A stretch of 64,000 nt of DNA from Shewanella psychropiezotolerans (GTDB lineage: Bacteria; Pseudomonadota; Gammaproteobacteria; Enterobacterales; Shewanellaceae). Under the pieces are notes generated by a model, which was given only the letters and a program-made list of their open reading frames with translations, ran no database searches and was not told where the DNA came from. The DNA is taken from assembly GCF_007197555.1 (NCBI RefSeq), contig NZ_CP041614.1, positions 2,906,001 through 2,970,000 of the forward strand, read 5' to 3'. Position 1 is the first letter of the stretch. Every line of letters begins with the position of its first letter. The position numbers and the translations under genes were made by a program. Of this stretch, positions 18,717 to 29,408 are shown piece after piece.

Positions 18717-19754
18717 ATGGGAATCAACGATGGTCCGACTATGAATAATACTCGATTTTTCTTTGTGTTGATAGGAGCTCTTCTTTGCAGCCAATTATTG
18801 TCAGGCTGTACTTCTACGGTTAAGGAAGATGAACTTTTAGTTGAAAATACAGCGCCTTCACGCCATGATCTCTATGATGGAAATGCTATGGTGTCTGTGG
18901 CGGCTGCAAACCCGCCAATAGACGAAGCCGATGCGTTAGACAGAGCAAAAAATGAAGAGAATAAAGGCAATTTAGATCAAGCACTTTACCTGTATGTTCA
19001 AGCGCTAGATTTCAACGGTGAAAATGCAGATACATTGTACAATATCGCAAGGATTCATAGTATTAAAGGAAATATCCAGCTTGCTTATTTAACTTATAAT
19101 GAAGCCTTGGTACTCGATCCAAACATGTTGATGTCACATGCAGGTCTTGGATTAATCAATATGGATAAGAGGCAACACAGCCAAGCGAAAATCCATTTAG
19201 AAAAAGCCATCGAACTCGATCAGATAAGGCTGAAAAATGCCGGTTATAAGGCGATGTCCAATCATTATTTTTCATTAGACCAAGAGTCTCCAGTTAGGAT
19301 TTATAATGCATTAGCTATTTTAGAGGACATGGGTAATGAGTATCAAAATGCCAGAGAATATTATCAATTGTCTTTGCAAAGAGAGCCTCATTCAGCACTT
19401 ATCACGACTAATTTAGGCTATTCATACTACTTAAGTGGCAATTATACTCTGGCAGAGAAATACCTTAAACAGGCTGTGAAGCAAGATCCGAGTTTTGAAC
19501 GTGGCTGGACAAACCTAGGGCTGGTTTATGTGAGAAAAGGTCTTTATGCCCGTGCATTAACAACGTTTGAACACACGATGGAACCTGCGGATGCTCTTAA
19601 TGACCTTGGCTATTTTCTTATGCTTGAAGGTCAATATAAACAAGCTATTAAACTTTTTCAGCGCGCCATCGACAACTCCCCAACTTACTTTGATCAAGCA
19701 CAAAAGAATTTAAAACGTGCATCAATGGAATTAAAGTCTCAGGGTCGACATTGA
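18717..19754 (+). CDS. tadD: TadD-like TPR lipoprotein
   Basis: 345 residues from ATG 18717; a second ATG at 18741 gives a more compact signal peptide and is a fair alternative. The signal ends in the lipobox LLSGC (Cys31 from the first ATG). The rest is tetratricopeptide repeats, e.g. ADTLYNIARIHSIKGNIQLAY, ITTNLGYSYYLSGNYTLAEKY and GWTNLGLVYVRKGLYARAL. TadD is an outer-membrane pilotin-like lipoprotein needed for secretin placement. It is the last gene of the Tad operon and is followed by a strong terminator. Confidence 0.88.
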   Translation: MGINDGPTMNNTRFFFVLIGALLCSQLLSGCTSTVKEDELLVENTAPSRHDLYDGNAMVSVAAANPPIDEADALDRAKNEENKGNLDQALYLYVQALDFNGENADTLYNIARIHSIKGNIQLAYLTYNEALVLDPNMLMSHAGLGLINMDKRQHSQAKIHLEKAIELDQIRLKNAGYKAMSNHYFSLDQESPVRIYNALAILEDMGNEYQNAREYYQLSLQREPHSALITTNLGYSYYLSGNYTLAEKYLKQAVKQDPSFERGWTNLGLVYVRKGLYARALTTFEHTMEPADALNDLGYFLMLEGQYKQAIKLFQRAIDNSPTYFDQAQKNLKRASMELKSQGRH

Positions 19755-19770
19755 TCTTGAATTTAGTGCT

Positions 19771-19806
19771 AAAAACAAAAACGCCCAAGAGGGCGTTTTT
19801 GTTTTT
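19771..19806. terminator. Bidirectional rho-independent terminator
   Basis: Perfect inverted repeat with A-rich left and T-rich right arms (AAAAACAAAAACGCCC, loop AAGA, GGGCGTTTTTGTTTTT). It serves tadD on the plus strand and asnS on the minus strand. Confidence 0.92.
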
Positions 19807-19821
19807 AGCTGTGATCGGCGT

Positions 19822-21222
<1,401 letters not shown>

Positions 21223-21482
21223 TGTTGCTTAGTTCTCCAACGAAACGTTTATATATAAAATTTGGACGTTTATATTACCTTGCTGGCTGGTTTTCTCAAG
21301 TAGCAAAATCAGATAAAGGGCCTAATAGCCGGTAATATTGATGATTAATCCTGCTTTTGAATTTTAACCCAAACCCAGATCGCAGTTTTTCTCTACTAAC
21401 TGCTTGAAATTGGCAGCCATAAGGCTTACTTGTTATGATTAATTAGAGGGCTAGATTAATTACATTTGTTAGAGGGGTTGTC

Positions 21483-21818
21483 ATGAAGAAAATAAAAATT
21501 TTTCAGCGATTATTGGCCACTCTATCTATTACAGGTTGGTCTCTTGCAATATATGCCTTGCTGGTTTTCGATAAGGCTAGGCCAGATCGCGCGATAGGGT
21601 ATTATTTGAGCAAGGGCGCAGCGATTCGTCTTGGTTGGGATCCTGTACAGACAGTTCAATTGGAACATATTATATGGGCGTGTGCGGCAATCAGTTTTGT
21701 CAGTTTGGCTTTTAATTACTATTTTGCTCATCACAGTAAGATGGGGTATTGGTTCAATATTCCTCTGCTGCTATTAAGTTCTGTCGCTGCGGGCCTGTAT
21801 ATCACCTTTGTAATTTAA
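21483..21818 (+). CDS. Small conserved-type membrane protein, function unknown
   Basis: 111 residues, about three membrane helices (near 10-30, 60-80 and 90-110) with a charged stretch between the first two (DKARPDRAIGYYLSKGAAIRLGW). GAGGGG lies upstream of the ATG. Not recognised as a named family, and no catalytic motif is visible. It is followed by a decayed duplication of the neighbouring Nudix gene end. Confidence 0.65.
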   Translation: MKKIKIFQRLLATLSITGWSLAIYALLVFDKARPDRAIGYYLSKGAAIRLGWDPVQTVQLEHIIWACAAISFVSLAFNYYFAHHSKMGYWFNIPLLLLSSVAAGLYITFVI

Positions 21819-21828
21819 CGAGTGACTA

Positions 21829-21984
21829 GTTTCTAGAGTATCAGATGTTTGCAGAGTCTGTTTATCATGGCCGCGGTTACGCCCCAGATAAGGTGTTGTC
21901 TGTAACGGATAAAATAAATTGCGAGCCGTGGATCCCATGGCCTTGGTCTATCTGCTTTTGATGACTGTCGTTTTGTAATAAATA
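21829..21984 (-). pseudogene. Decayed partial copy of the Nudix gene 3' end
   Basis: About 155 bp that align, with roughly 80% identity by eye, to 21994-22147, the last part of the Nudix gene plus a few flanking bases. Shared blocks include TTTCTAGAG, GCAGAGTCTGTTTATCATGG, CCCCAGATAAGGTGTT, AACGGATAAAATAAA and GGATCCCATGG. The copies are tandem, 9 bp apart. The remnant has no start and has diverged, so it is a fossil of a local duplication. Confidence 0.85.
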
Positions 21985-21993
21985 TTACTGAGA

Positions 21994-22147
21994 GTTTCTA
22001 GAGAATCAGATGCTTGCAGAGTCTGTTTATCATGGCAGCGGTTGCTCCCCAGATAAGGTGTTCTCGATAACGGATAAAATAAACCGGGTGATGGATCCCA
22101 TGGCGTTGATAAATCTGCTTTTGACGATTCTCGGCTTGTAATAAATA
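21994..22147 (-). repeat. Parent copy of the tandem duplication
   Basis: This stretch is the 3' end of the Nudix gene (C-terminal ~48 codons and stop) and is matched by 21829-21984 in the same orientation. Confidence 0.85.
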
Positions 22148-22588
22148 GGACAAAGGCACGGTGAACAGTTCATCGACTTCTCCCGGATCCAGTTTAGGGG
22201 TAAAGGCTTCCTTTACCAGGCCTATAACTGGGGTTATTTCGAAACCGGTAAAGGTTTTCATCGCAGGGTACTGGCCAATCACTTCTACATTACCGGGGTA
22301 AAGCGCAATCTCCTCCGCGGCTTCTCGCAATGCTGTTTCGATAAGAGAAGCATCTCCCCGCTCAACTTTCCCCCCTGGAAAACTGATTTGTCCCGGATGA
22401 GATCTAAGATGAGTAGGGCGCCGGGTAAGCAAGACATGCAATGCACCCTCTTCTTGTATTAAGGCAATAAGGACAGCAGCTTGGCGCAGGGGATCTTTAA
22501 TATCCGGATTCGACTCGTGAGGGGCTTGCAAGAGGCTATATCTGAGTTTAAATTCAGTTAATTGTATAGGCTTAATATTTTTTTGCAT
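21998..22588 (-). CDS. Nudix hydrolase, CoA pyrophosphatase type (NudL-like)
   Basis: 196 residues from ATG 22588, which has AGAGG upstream; an in-frame GTG at 22609 has none. The family pattern LTRRPTHLRSHPGQISFPGG precedes the Nudix box GKVERGDASLIETALREAAEEIAL (from residue 73), matching CoA-diphosphatase-type Nudix enzymes that split coenzyme A or its derivatives. The metal-binding REAAEE is intact. It lies 35 bp downstream of pabB on the same strand, likely one operon. Its 3' end has been duplicated. Confidence 0.87.
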   Translation of the reverse strand: MQKNIKPIQLTEFKLRYSLLQAPHESNPDIKDPLRQAAVLIALIQEEGALHVLLTRRPTHLRSHPGQISFPGGKVERGDASLIETALREAAEEIALYPGNVEVIGQYPAMKTFTGFEITPVIGLVKEAFTPKLDPGEVDELFTVPLSYLLQAENRQKQIYQRHGIHHPVYFIRYREHLIWGATAAMINRLCKHLIL

Positions 22589-22623
22589 ATAACCTCTACT
22601 GATTTCCACTTCGATATCAAATA

Positions 22624-24018
22624 TTAACCCTGTAATACTGGCAGGATTTTACTGACTTTGTCATAGGTTTCTTTGTATTCACTCTCAGCCGTCGAGTCGA
22701 CAACTATTCCGCCGCCAGCCCAGCAATAAATGATCCCATCTATAGCCACTAAGGTTCGTATGGTGATGCTGGTGTCCATCTGACCGTCTTGACTGATGTA
22801 ACCGATAGAACCACAGTAAAGGCTTCTCCTCGAGGGTTCAAGCTCTTCTATGATCTCCATCGCCCGGATTTTTGGCGCTCCGGTGATCGAGCCGCCCGGA
22901 AAACTGGCTTTTAACAGGTCGATGGCATCATATTTAGCGTCGAGTTGTGCTGTGACTGTGCTGACCAGATGATGCACGGCTGGAAAGCTTTCAATCTCAA
23001 ACAGATGAGGCACAGATACCGAGCCCGGTTTGGCGACCTTGCCCAGATCGTTACGAAGTAGATCGACTATCATCAAGTTCTCCGCCCTGTCTTTCGCTGA
23101 ATGGCGTAGCTGTGTGGCCGATTGCTGATCTTGTGCCGCCGTGGAATATCTGGGACTCGTGCCTTTAATGGGCTTAGTCTGAATATCTTTCCCTCTTAAC
23201 TGAATAAACCGCTCGGGAGAAATAGACAATAACGCACCTTGTGGTAGGCGAATGAAGGCGGAGAAGGGAGCCTTATTGGATTCCCTGAGTTTGAGGTAGG
23301 CTCGCCATTCATTGCCCTGATATTTAGCCGAGAACCTTTGGGTCAGGTTTATTTGATAGCAATCGCCGCTTTGAATATATTCTTGAATGGCATCAAATTT
23401 TGCTTCGTAGTCAGTCTTAGTTAGTTGTGGCTGCCAGTCACCGATAAGGGAGAATTCAGGCTTCTTTGGTTTAATTTTCAGCTTAGCTTGCAGCCAAGCC
23501 AGACTGGTTTGCGCGGCTTCTTCGCTGCCGTAATGCACCAAGCTCCAGACGTGTTCTTGATGATCGAATACCAGCGCCCATAAATATAAGCCTATGTTCA
23601 TCAGCGGAAGGGCGATATCGTCGGCGGCTATTTCGGGGATTTTCTCAATCTTACGTCCTAGATCATAATTGAAGCTACCCATCGCGCCCCCGGAAAAGGG
23701 GAATTCACTCGACTTCGGTATCGGGAAGTAGTGTGTTAACTCCTGTTTAACCAAGTCGAATGGGTTTAACTGGCTAAGGCTTGAGTCTGTCAGACAATGA
23801 GTTCGATACCGGCTTATTTTTGTACTGTCTCCCTCGGTGACAAGTGTCGCAATAGGGTCAAGGCAGATAATGTCAAAGTGGCTATCACAGTGATCGCCAC
23901 TGGCCGAGTCGAGTAACATAGCCCAGGGGATATCTGACAAAGATGAAAATAATTCTGTCGTGGTATATTTCCAATCAAGACGCAGTATTGATACACCCTG
24001 CAGCGCCGAAAAACTCAT
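22624..24018 (-). CDS. pabB: Aminodeoxychorismate synthase component I
   Basis: 464 residues. The chorismate-binding domain is clear: PIKGTSPR (the Lys distinguishes PabB from TrpE, which has Ala), RAENLMIVDLLRNDLGKV, FPGGSITGAPKIRAMEIIEELEP and the closing WAGGGIVVDSTAESEYKET. It makes 4-amino-4-deoxychorismate for folate with PabA. It is divergent from the fumarase gene and probably co-transcribed with the Nudix gene. Confidence 0.93.
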   Translation of the reverse strand: MSFSALQGVSILRLDWKYTTTELFSSLSDIPWAMLLDSASGDHCDSHFDIICLDPIATLVTEGDSTKISRYRTHCLTDSSLSQLNPFDLVKQELTHYFPIPKSSEFPFSGGAMGSFNYDLGRKIEKIPEIAADDIALPLMNIGLYLWALVFDHQEHVWSLVHYGSEEAAQTSLAWLQAKLKIKPKKPEFSLIGDWQPQLTKTDYEAKFDAIQEYIQSGDCYQINLTQRFSAKYQGNEWRAYLKLRESNKAPFSAFIRLPQGALLSISPERFIQLRGKDIQTKPIKGTSPRYSTAAQDQQSATQLRHSAKDRAENLMIVDLLRNDLGKVAKPGSVSVPHLFEIESFPAVHHLVSTVTAQLDAKYDAIDLLKASFPGGSITGAPKIRAMEIIEELEPSRRSLYCGSIGYISQDGQMDTSITIRTLVAIDGIIYCWAGGGIVVDSTAESEYKETYDKVSKILPVLQG

Positions 24019-24159
24019 CGATTCACCTTATCTAAAATGTGATATTCCCCTAAAAGTCGCGAAAGAGTATCATATCTCTCAGCTAGCATTAATAAAAACA
24101 GATATAGATGCCGAAAATGGCTGAAAAGTGTCCCTAATGTCGTGTATAAGGAAGTGATT

Positions 24160-25683
24160 GTGAGTAAAGAAGTTGTCATCAAACAAGTGGATCTCATCGA
24201 GAGCGTAGCCGATTCCCTACAATATATCTCTTACTATCATCCTAAGGATTTCGTCGATGCAATGACGCAAGCCTATGAACGTGAAGAGAGCGCTGCTGCA
24301 AAAGATGCTATCGCTCAAATCTTGATAAATTCACGTATGTCTGCCGAAGGCAAGAGACCTCTGTGCCAAGACACGGGTATTGTGACTTGTTTCGTCAAGG
24401 TCGGTATGGCTGTTAAGTGGGATAAAACAGACATGACCATTCAGCAGATGGTCGATGAGGGCGTAAGACAAGCCTATCTCAATCCAGACAACCCACTGCG
24501 TGCATCCATAGTCGCAGATCCAGCCGGGGCACGTAAAAATACCAGAGATAATACGCCATCTGTGGTCCATATCGATATGATACCAGGCAATCACATCGAG
24601 GTTGCTATCGCAGCTAAAGGTGGCGGTTCTGAAAATAAATCTAAGATGGCCATGCTAAATCCATCTGATGATATTGCCGCTTGGGTTGAAAGAACCTTGC
24701 CAACCATGGGAGCGGGCTGGTGTCCTCCGGGCATGTTAGGTATAGGTATCGGCGGTACAGCTGAGAAAGCGGCCGTTTTAGCGAAAGAATCCTTGATGGA
24801 TCCGGTCGATATTCACGAACTACAGCAAAGAGGCGCCGAGACGGCCGAAGAAAAGTTACGTCTCGATATCTTCGAGCGTGCCAACAACTTGGGCATAGGT
24901 GCACAAGGGCTCGGTGGCTTGACAACCGTCCTAGACGTGAAGATTAAATCACTGCCTACTCACGCGGCGTCTAAGCCTGTTGTCATGATCCCCAATTGCG
25001 CCGCGACGCGGCATGTACATTTCCATCTTGATGGCACTGGACCTGCGGAATTAACGCCGCCTTCTCTGGAAGACTGGCCTGTGATCACCCGTGAAGTGGG
25101 GGAGAACACACACAGGGTCAACCTAGATACCGTGACACAAGCCGAGATAGAAAAGTGGAAGAGTGGTGATACCTTGCTCCTCAACGGTAAGATGCTGACG
25201 GGTCGCGATGCGGCTCATAAACGCATTCAGACCCTTATCGAATCCGGTGAAGGGCTTCCCGAAGGCGTCGACTTTACCGGTAAGTTTATCTATTACGTCG
25301 GTCCGGTCGATCCTGTGGGCAGTGAAGTTGTCGGCCCTGCGGGTCCTACAACGGCGACCCGCATGGATAAGTTTACCGATCTAATGCTAGAGAAAACTGG
25401 CTTGATGGGCATGATAGGTAAGGCCGAACGTGGCCCTGCCACCGTTGCATCAATCAAGAAGCACAAGGCTGTGTATCTTATGGCTGTTGGCGGCGCGGCT
25501 TATCTGGTGTCTAAAGCCATTAAGAAGTCACGTGTGGTAGCCTTTGCCGACTTAGGCATGGAAGCTATCTATGAGTTCGATGTTAAAGATATGCCAGTCA
25601 CAGTGGCGGTTGACTCCAAGGGCGTGAATGTTCATGAAACCGGTCCTGCACAATGGAAAGTGAGCCTGGAACCCGCGAAATAA
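24160..25683 (+). CDS. Class I (Fe-S) fumarate hydratase
   Basis: 507 residues from a GTG at 24160 with AAGGAAG five bases upstream; the GTG at 24142 lacks a site. Three cysteines that can hold the 4Fe-4S cluster are seen in PLCQDTG, WCPPGM and IPNCAATRH. The C-terminal beta part has GPTTATRMDKFTDLMLEKTGLMGMIGKAERG. It interconverts fumarate and malate in the TCA cycle and in anaerobic respiration. It is the oxygen-sensitive FumA/FumB type, not FumC. A hairpin terminator follows. Confidence 0.92.
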   Translation: MSKEVVIKQVDLIESVADSLQYISYYHPKDFVDAMTQAYEREESAAAKDAIAQILINSRMSAEGKRPLCQDTGIVTCFVKVGMAVKWDKTDMTIQQMVDEGVRQAYLNPDNPLRASIVADPAGARKNTRDNTPSVVHIDMIPGNHIEVAIAAKGGGSENKSKMAMLNPSDDIAAWVERTLPTMGAGWCPPGMLGIGIGGTAEKAAVLAKESLMDPVDIHELQQRGAETAEEKLRLDIFERANNLGIGAQGLGGLTTVLDVKIKSLPTHAASKPVVMIPNCAATRHVHFHLDGTGPAELTPPSLEDWPVITREVGENTHRVNLDTVTQAEIEKWKSGDTLLLNGKMLTGRDAAHKRIQTLIESGEGLPEGVDFTGKFIYYVGPVDPVGSEVVGPAGPTTATRMDKFTDLMLEKTGLMGMIGKAERGPATVASIKKHKAVYLMAVGGAAYLVSKAIKKSRVVAFADLGMEAIYEFDVKDMPVTVAVDSKGVNVHETGPAQWKVSLEPAK

Positions 25684-25706
25684 CACACTTGTTTCTAAAG
25701 TAAAGT

Positions 25707-25740
25707 TTGGCTTAGGTGTCTTGCCTAAGCCAAATATTTT
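25707..25740 (+). terminator. Probable terminator after the fumarase gene
   Basis: Ten-bp perfect stem TTGGCTTAGG / CCTAAGCCAA with a 7-base loop, followed by a weak T tract (ATATTTT). Confidence 0.7.
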
Positions 25741-25914
25741 GGATAGTGTGCGCATATTCAGCTCGATAGATTAAAATTTTTTATGTCTGCAGGGATGCTT
25801 GCTAATAACACCAGCTAACTTAGGTGTCGGATGAATGTTGGACAGTTTAACTCGCTGACCATCTGGACTATACGCCAATCGGTTAGATTGAAATCACAAA
25901 AGATGATAATAACA

Positions 25915-27966
25915 ATGAAAAAAACTGCAATCATACTCGCTATGGCTGGTGCTGGAGTCGCTATGTCGGCTCAAGCCTCATCACCACAGCCTTTCAAGGT
26001 TCAAGATCTCGTTAAAATCAACAAACTTCATTCATCAACTTTATCTAGCGATGGTAACAGCATCGTATTTGGCATCAAAAAATTTGATGCTGAAGGTAAG
26101 GCCAGTTCAGACCTTTATATTCAAGACTTGACCCAAATGGGATCGGAGCCGAAGCAACTCACGTTTGCTGCCGGTACCGAACATAGTGCCGCTTTTTCGG
26201 CCGACGACCAGTCAGTCTACTTTCTGGCTTCACGTGATGGTTCGAGCCAACTGTATAAGTTACCTCTGACAGGCGGTGAAGCTAGGCAAGTGTCAGACCT
26301 ACCACTGGATGTGGAAGGCTTTAAACTGTCTCAAGACGGCAAGCAAGTGGTCTTGAACATGCGTGTCTTCCCGGACTGCCAAGATCTGAAATGCTCTGAG
26401 GATAAATTCACCGCAGAAGCTGAACGTAAATCCAACGGCCGTGAATATAAACAATTGATGATCCGTCATTGGGATACCTGGAGCGATAACTCCCGCAGTC
26501 ATCTGTTTGTGGCACAATTGAACGGTGACAAGATCACCACTGCCGTGGATGTCACCGCTGGGCTGGACACGGAAACGCCACCTAAACCTTTCTCCGGCAT
26601 GGAAGAGGTGACCTTTACCCCTGATGGTAAATATGTGGTTTATAGCGCTAAGGCGCCGAGTAAAGATCAGGCCTGGATCACTAACTATGACTTGTGGCAG
26701 GTGCCGGTAACGGGTGGTGATGCGGTTAATTTAACCGAGTCTAACAAGGCGTGGGATGCACATCCGACATATTCTGCCGATGGCCGCTACTTAGCTTATC
26801 TGGCAATGAAAAAGCCGGGCTTCGAAGCCGACAGATATCGCATCATGTTGCGTGATACCGTGACGGGCCAGGAAAAAGAAGTTGCGCCCCTATGGGACAG
26901 AAGTGCGAGTTCATTGACCTTTGGTAAAGATAATCGAACCTTATACGTCACGGCTCAAGATGTGGGTCAAGTCACCATTTTTGAAGTGAACACTCAATTT
27001 GGTGATGTAAAAACCTTATACAACGAGGGCAGCAACAGCATAGTCGGCGTGACGGCGGACAAGATTATCTTCAATCACAAGAGTCTGGTACAGCCAGGTG
27101 ATCTTCATTCTATCAATTTAGATGGTCAGGGCTTACAAAAACTGACCGATATCAATAGCGAGAAACTCGCCAAGATTAAATTTGGTGAGTTCGAGCAGTT
27201 CAGTTTCAAGGGTTGGAATAATGAAGAGGTCCATGGTTACTGGATTAAGCCATCGAACTTCAAGGCTGGCACTCAGTATCCTATTGCGTTTCTGGTTCAC
27301 GGCGGGCCTCAGGGCTCATTCGGTAATTCATTCAGCAGTCGCTGGAATGCTCAACTCTGGGCCGGTGCGGGTTACGGCGTGGTGATGATCGATTTCCACG
27401 GCTCTACCGGCTATGGGCAGGCATTCACCGACTCTATCTCTAAAGATTGGGGCGGTAAGCCACTGGAAGATCTGCAAAAAGGCCTAGCCGCCGTGACCAA
27501 GCAACAGAAATGGTTAGATTCTAGCCGTACCTGTGCACTCGGTGGGTCATATGGTGGCTATATGATGAACTGGATCCAGGGTAACTGGAGCGATGGCTTC
27601 AATTGTCTGGTTAACCATGCTGGTTTGTTCGATATGCGCTCCATGTATTATGTGACCGAAGAGCTCTGGTTCCCCGAATATGAGTTCGGTGGTACATATG
27701 ATGAGAACAAGGACTTGTATGAGAAATTCAATCCAGTCAATTACGTAGAGAACTGGAAGACACCTATGTTAATCATTCATGGTGAGCAAGATTTCCGAGT
27801 GCCTTATGGACAAAGTCTGGCTGCGTTTACCTTTATGCAGAGAAAAGGCATTCCATCTGAGTTGCTGGTTTATCCGGAAGAGAATCATTGGATCCTCAAC
27901 CCTGATAACCTGGAACAGTGGTACGCCAATGTCTTGGGTTGGATGGACCGCTGGACTAAAAAGTAA
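25915..27966 (+). CDS. S9 family prolyl oligopeptidase-type serine peptidase, exported
   Basis: 683 residues from ATG 25915, where a normal signal peptide begins (MKKTAIILAMAGAGVAMSAQA); the longer in-frame start would bury it. Residues ~30-390 form a WD/propeller part (PD40-like SADGRYLAYLAM). The alpha/beta hydrolase domain has GGSYGG with Ser545, Asp626 in HGEQDFRVP and His658 in EENHWI, the complete triad. S9C-type dipeptidyl or acylaminoacyl peptidase in the periplasm. It has terminators on both sides and so stands alone. Confidence 0.88.
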   Translation: MKKTAIILAMAGAGVAMSAQASSPQPFKVQDLVKINKLHSSTLSSDGNSIVFGIKKFDAEGKASSDLYIQDLTQMGSEPKQLTFAAGTEHSAAFSADDQSVYFLASRDGSSQLYKLPLTGGEARQVSDLPLDVEGFKLSQDGKQVVLNMRVFPDCQDLKCSEDKFTAEAERKSNGREYKQLMIRHWDTWSDNSRSHLFVAQLNGDKITTAVDVTAGLDTETPPKPFSGMEEVTFTPDGKYVVYSAKAPSKDQAWITNYDLWQVPVTGGDAVNLTESNKAWDAHPTYSADGRYLAYLAMKKPGFEADRYRIMLRDTVTGQEKEVAPLWDRSASSLTFGKDNRTLYVTAQDVGQVTIFEVNTQFGDVKTLYNEGSNSIVGVTADKIIFNHKSLVQPGDLHSINLDGQGLQKLTDINSEKLAKIKFGEFEQFSFKGWNNEEVHGYWIKPSNFKAGTQYPIAFLVHGGPQGSFGNSFSSRWNAQLWAGAGYGVVMIDFHGSTGYGQAFTDSISKDWGGKPLEDLQKGLAAVTKQQKWLDSSRTCALGGSYGGYMMNWIQGNWSDGFNCLVNHAGLFDMRSMYYVTEELWFPEYEFGGTYDENKDLYEKFNPVNYVENWKTPMLIIHGEQDFRVPYGQSLAAFTFMQRKGIPSELLVYPEENHWILNPDNLEQWYANVLGWMDRWTKK

Positions 27967-27997
27967 CCTGTAATTTACCGCTTAGTATGGTTAGATG

Positions 27998-28027
27998 AAA
28001 AGGTCAGATATTTATCTGGCCTTTTTT
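27998..28027 (+). terminator. Rho-independent terminator after the S9 peptidase gene
   Basis: Stem AAAGGTCAGATA / TATCTGGCCTTT with one G-T pair and a short loop, ending in TTTTTT. Confidence 0.8.
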
Positions 28028-28082
28028 GTCGATGATTTTTGAATAAAGTGTATATCGTTTTCAGGTCTCAAAGGAGTGAAGC

Positions 28083-29408
28083 ATGCGGCTTATACAGCTA
28101 TTAAAGAAAGAGTTAGCACACGAAGCTAGGGAGTGGGTAGATGAATCAATTATCACCCATGAGCAAGGCCAAGCGATTTTGGCTAAATATGGTGAGTCTC
28201 TGGATAATGACGCCAATAAAACAAGCTTTGGTTATTATCTATTAATGGCATTAGGCAGTCTATTTATCGGACTGGCCCTCATATTAATCATTTCTCATAA
28301 CTGGGATGAGATCCCAAGCTTGGTTAAAACCGGCGTCTTAATCTTATTGACTGCCACCACGAACCTAATTGGCTTGCGTTTATATCTGACTAACCGGTAT
28401 CAAGCCGCAAATATTTGGGTGTTTTTTGGGGCCATATCCTATGGCGCCAGTATTATGCTCATTGCGCAAATTTACCACTTAGGTGAGCATTATCCAGATG
28501 GTATATATTGGTGGGCGTTAGGGGTGTTACCTTTAGTGCTATTAACCCGAAGTCGTTTACTGTCATTATTGATGCTCGCACTTGCTACAATTTGGCTGTG
28601 CGTAGAGGTCGGTGAAGCATTTTTCCCCTCTAGCTATCCTGTCTTTCTCTTATCTGCCCTGTTCCTGGCGCTGTATTGCCGCTCAACACCCACCATATTT
28701 GTCTTTAGTCTGTTTGCACTGCTGGTTTGGCTTAACTTAGCCTTGGCTTGGCTGATGGGTAGCGGCATTCATTATGAGCCCTTTGGTGACTTGCTGCCGT
28801 TCTCTCTCGCGCTTGGGTTAGTATTCAATGGCTTGGCCTGGGCATTGATGCGTACATCGAATCCTACATGGCGAGAGTATGGACTCGTGTTGCATCTTTG
28901 GCTCTTAAGAGTTTCTGTGGTGACTCTGCTCATACTCAGTTTTGAAGGTATCTGGCACGAGTACTCATCAGAAAGTGACATGTCTCTGGTATTGAGTATC
29001 GCTGCATTGATTACGGGCGGCGTGATTTCATGGAGCCTGTCTGCTAGAAATAGCCGATACGCCTCGATGCCCGCTGTACTTTTTAGCCTTTGTTTTAGTA
29101 TTTGCTTTATTGCTCAAGCCTACTTTAGCAGTGGCGATATGATTGCTGCAGTCACTATCAATTTTTTATTGCTGGTGCTGGGCATAAGTTTGATTAGGCG
29201 GGGCATAGAGCAAGATGAAACCCAATACTTTTATACCGGAGTCGTGGCGTTGTTAGCGACGGCATTTGTGCGATACTTTGATCTTATCGGTGATTATCTC
29301 GGCGGCGCGCTGCTGTTTCTGATTGCCGCGTCTATCATGATGCTTGCTGCCAGATATTGGCGATTACGCGGGCAAACAGAGCTTGGAGGGCGAACCGATG
29401 AAGCTTAA
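28083..29408 (+). CDS. DUF2157-type polytopic membrane protein
   Basis: 441 residues. A soluble N-terminus (KKELAHEAREWVDESIITHEQGQAILAKYG) typical of DUF2157 leads to about twelve membrane helices, ending RYFDLIGDYLGGALLFLIAASIMMLAARYWR. Function unknown. AAGGAG precedes the ATG. It overlaps the GDYXXLXY-domain gene by 11 bp; the two are commonly found together, which suggests one membrane complex. Confidence 0.82.
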   Translation: MRLIQLLKKELAHEAREWVDESIITHEQGQAILAKYGESLDNDANKTSFGYYLLMALGSLFIGLALILIISHNWDEIPSLVKTGVLILLTATTNLIGLRLYLTNRYQAANIWVFFGAISYGASIMLIAQIYHLGEHYPDGIYWWALGVLPLVLLTRSRLLSLLMLALATIWLCVEVGEAFFPSSYPVFLLSALFLALYCRSTPTIFVFSLFALLVWLNLALAWLMGSGIHYEPFGDLLPFSLALGLVFNGLAWALMRTSNPTWREYGLVLHLWLLRVSVVTLLILSFEGIWHEYSSESDMSLVLSIAALITGGVISWSLSARNSRYASMPAVLFSLCFSICFIAQAYFSSGDMIAAVTINFLLLVLGISLIRRGIEQDETQYFYTGVVALLATAFVRYFDLIGDYLGGALLFLIAASIMMLAARYWRLRGQTELGGRTDEA

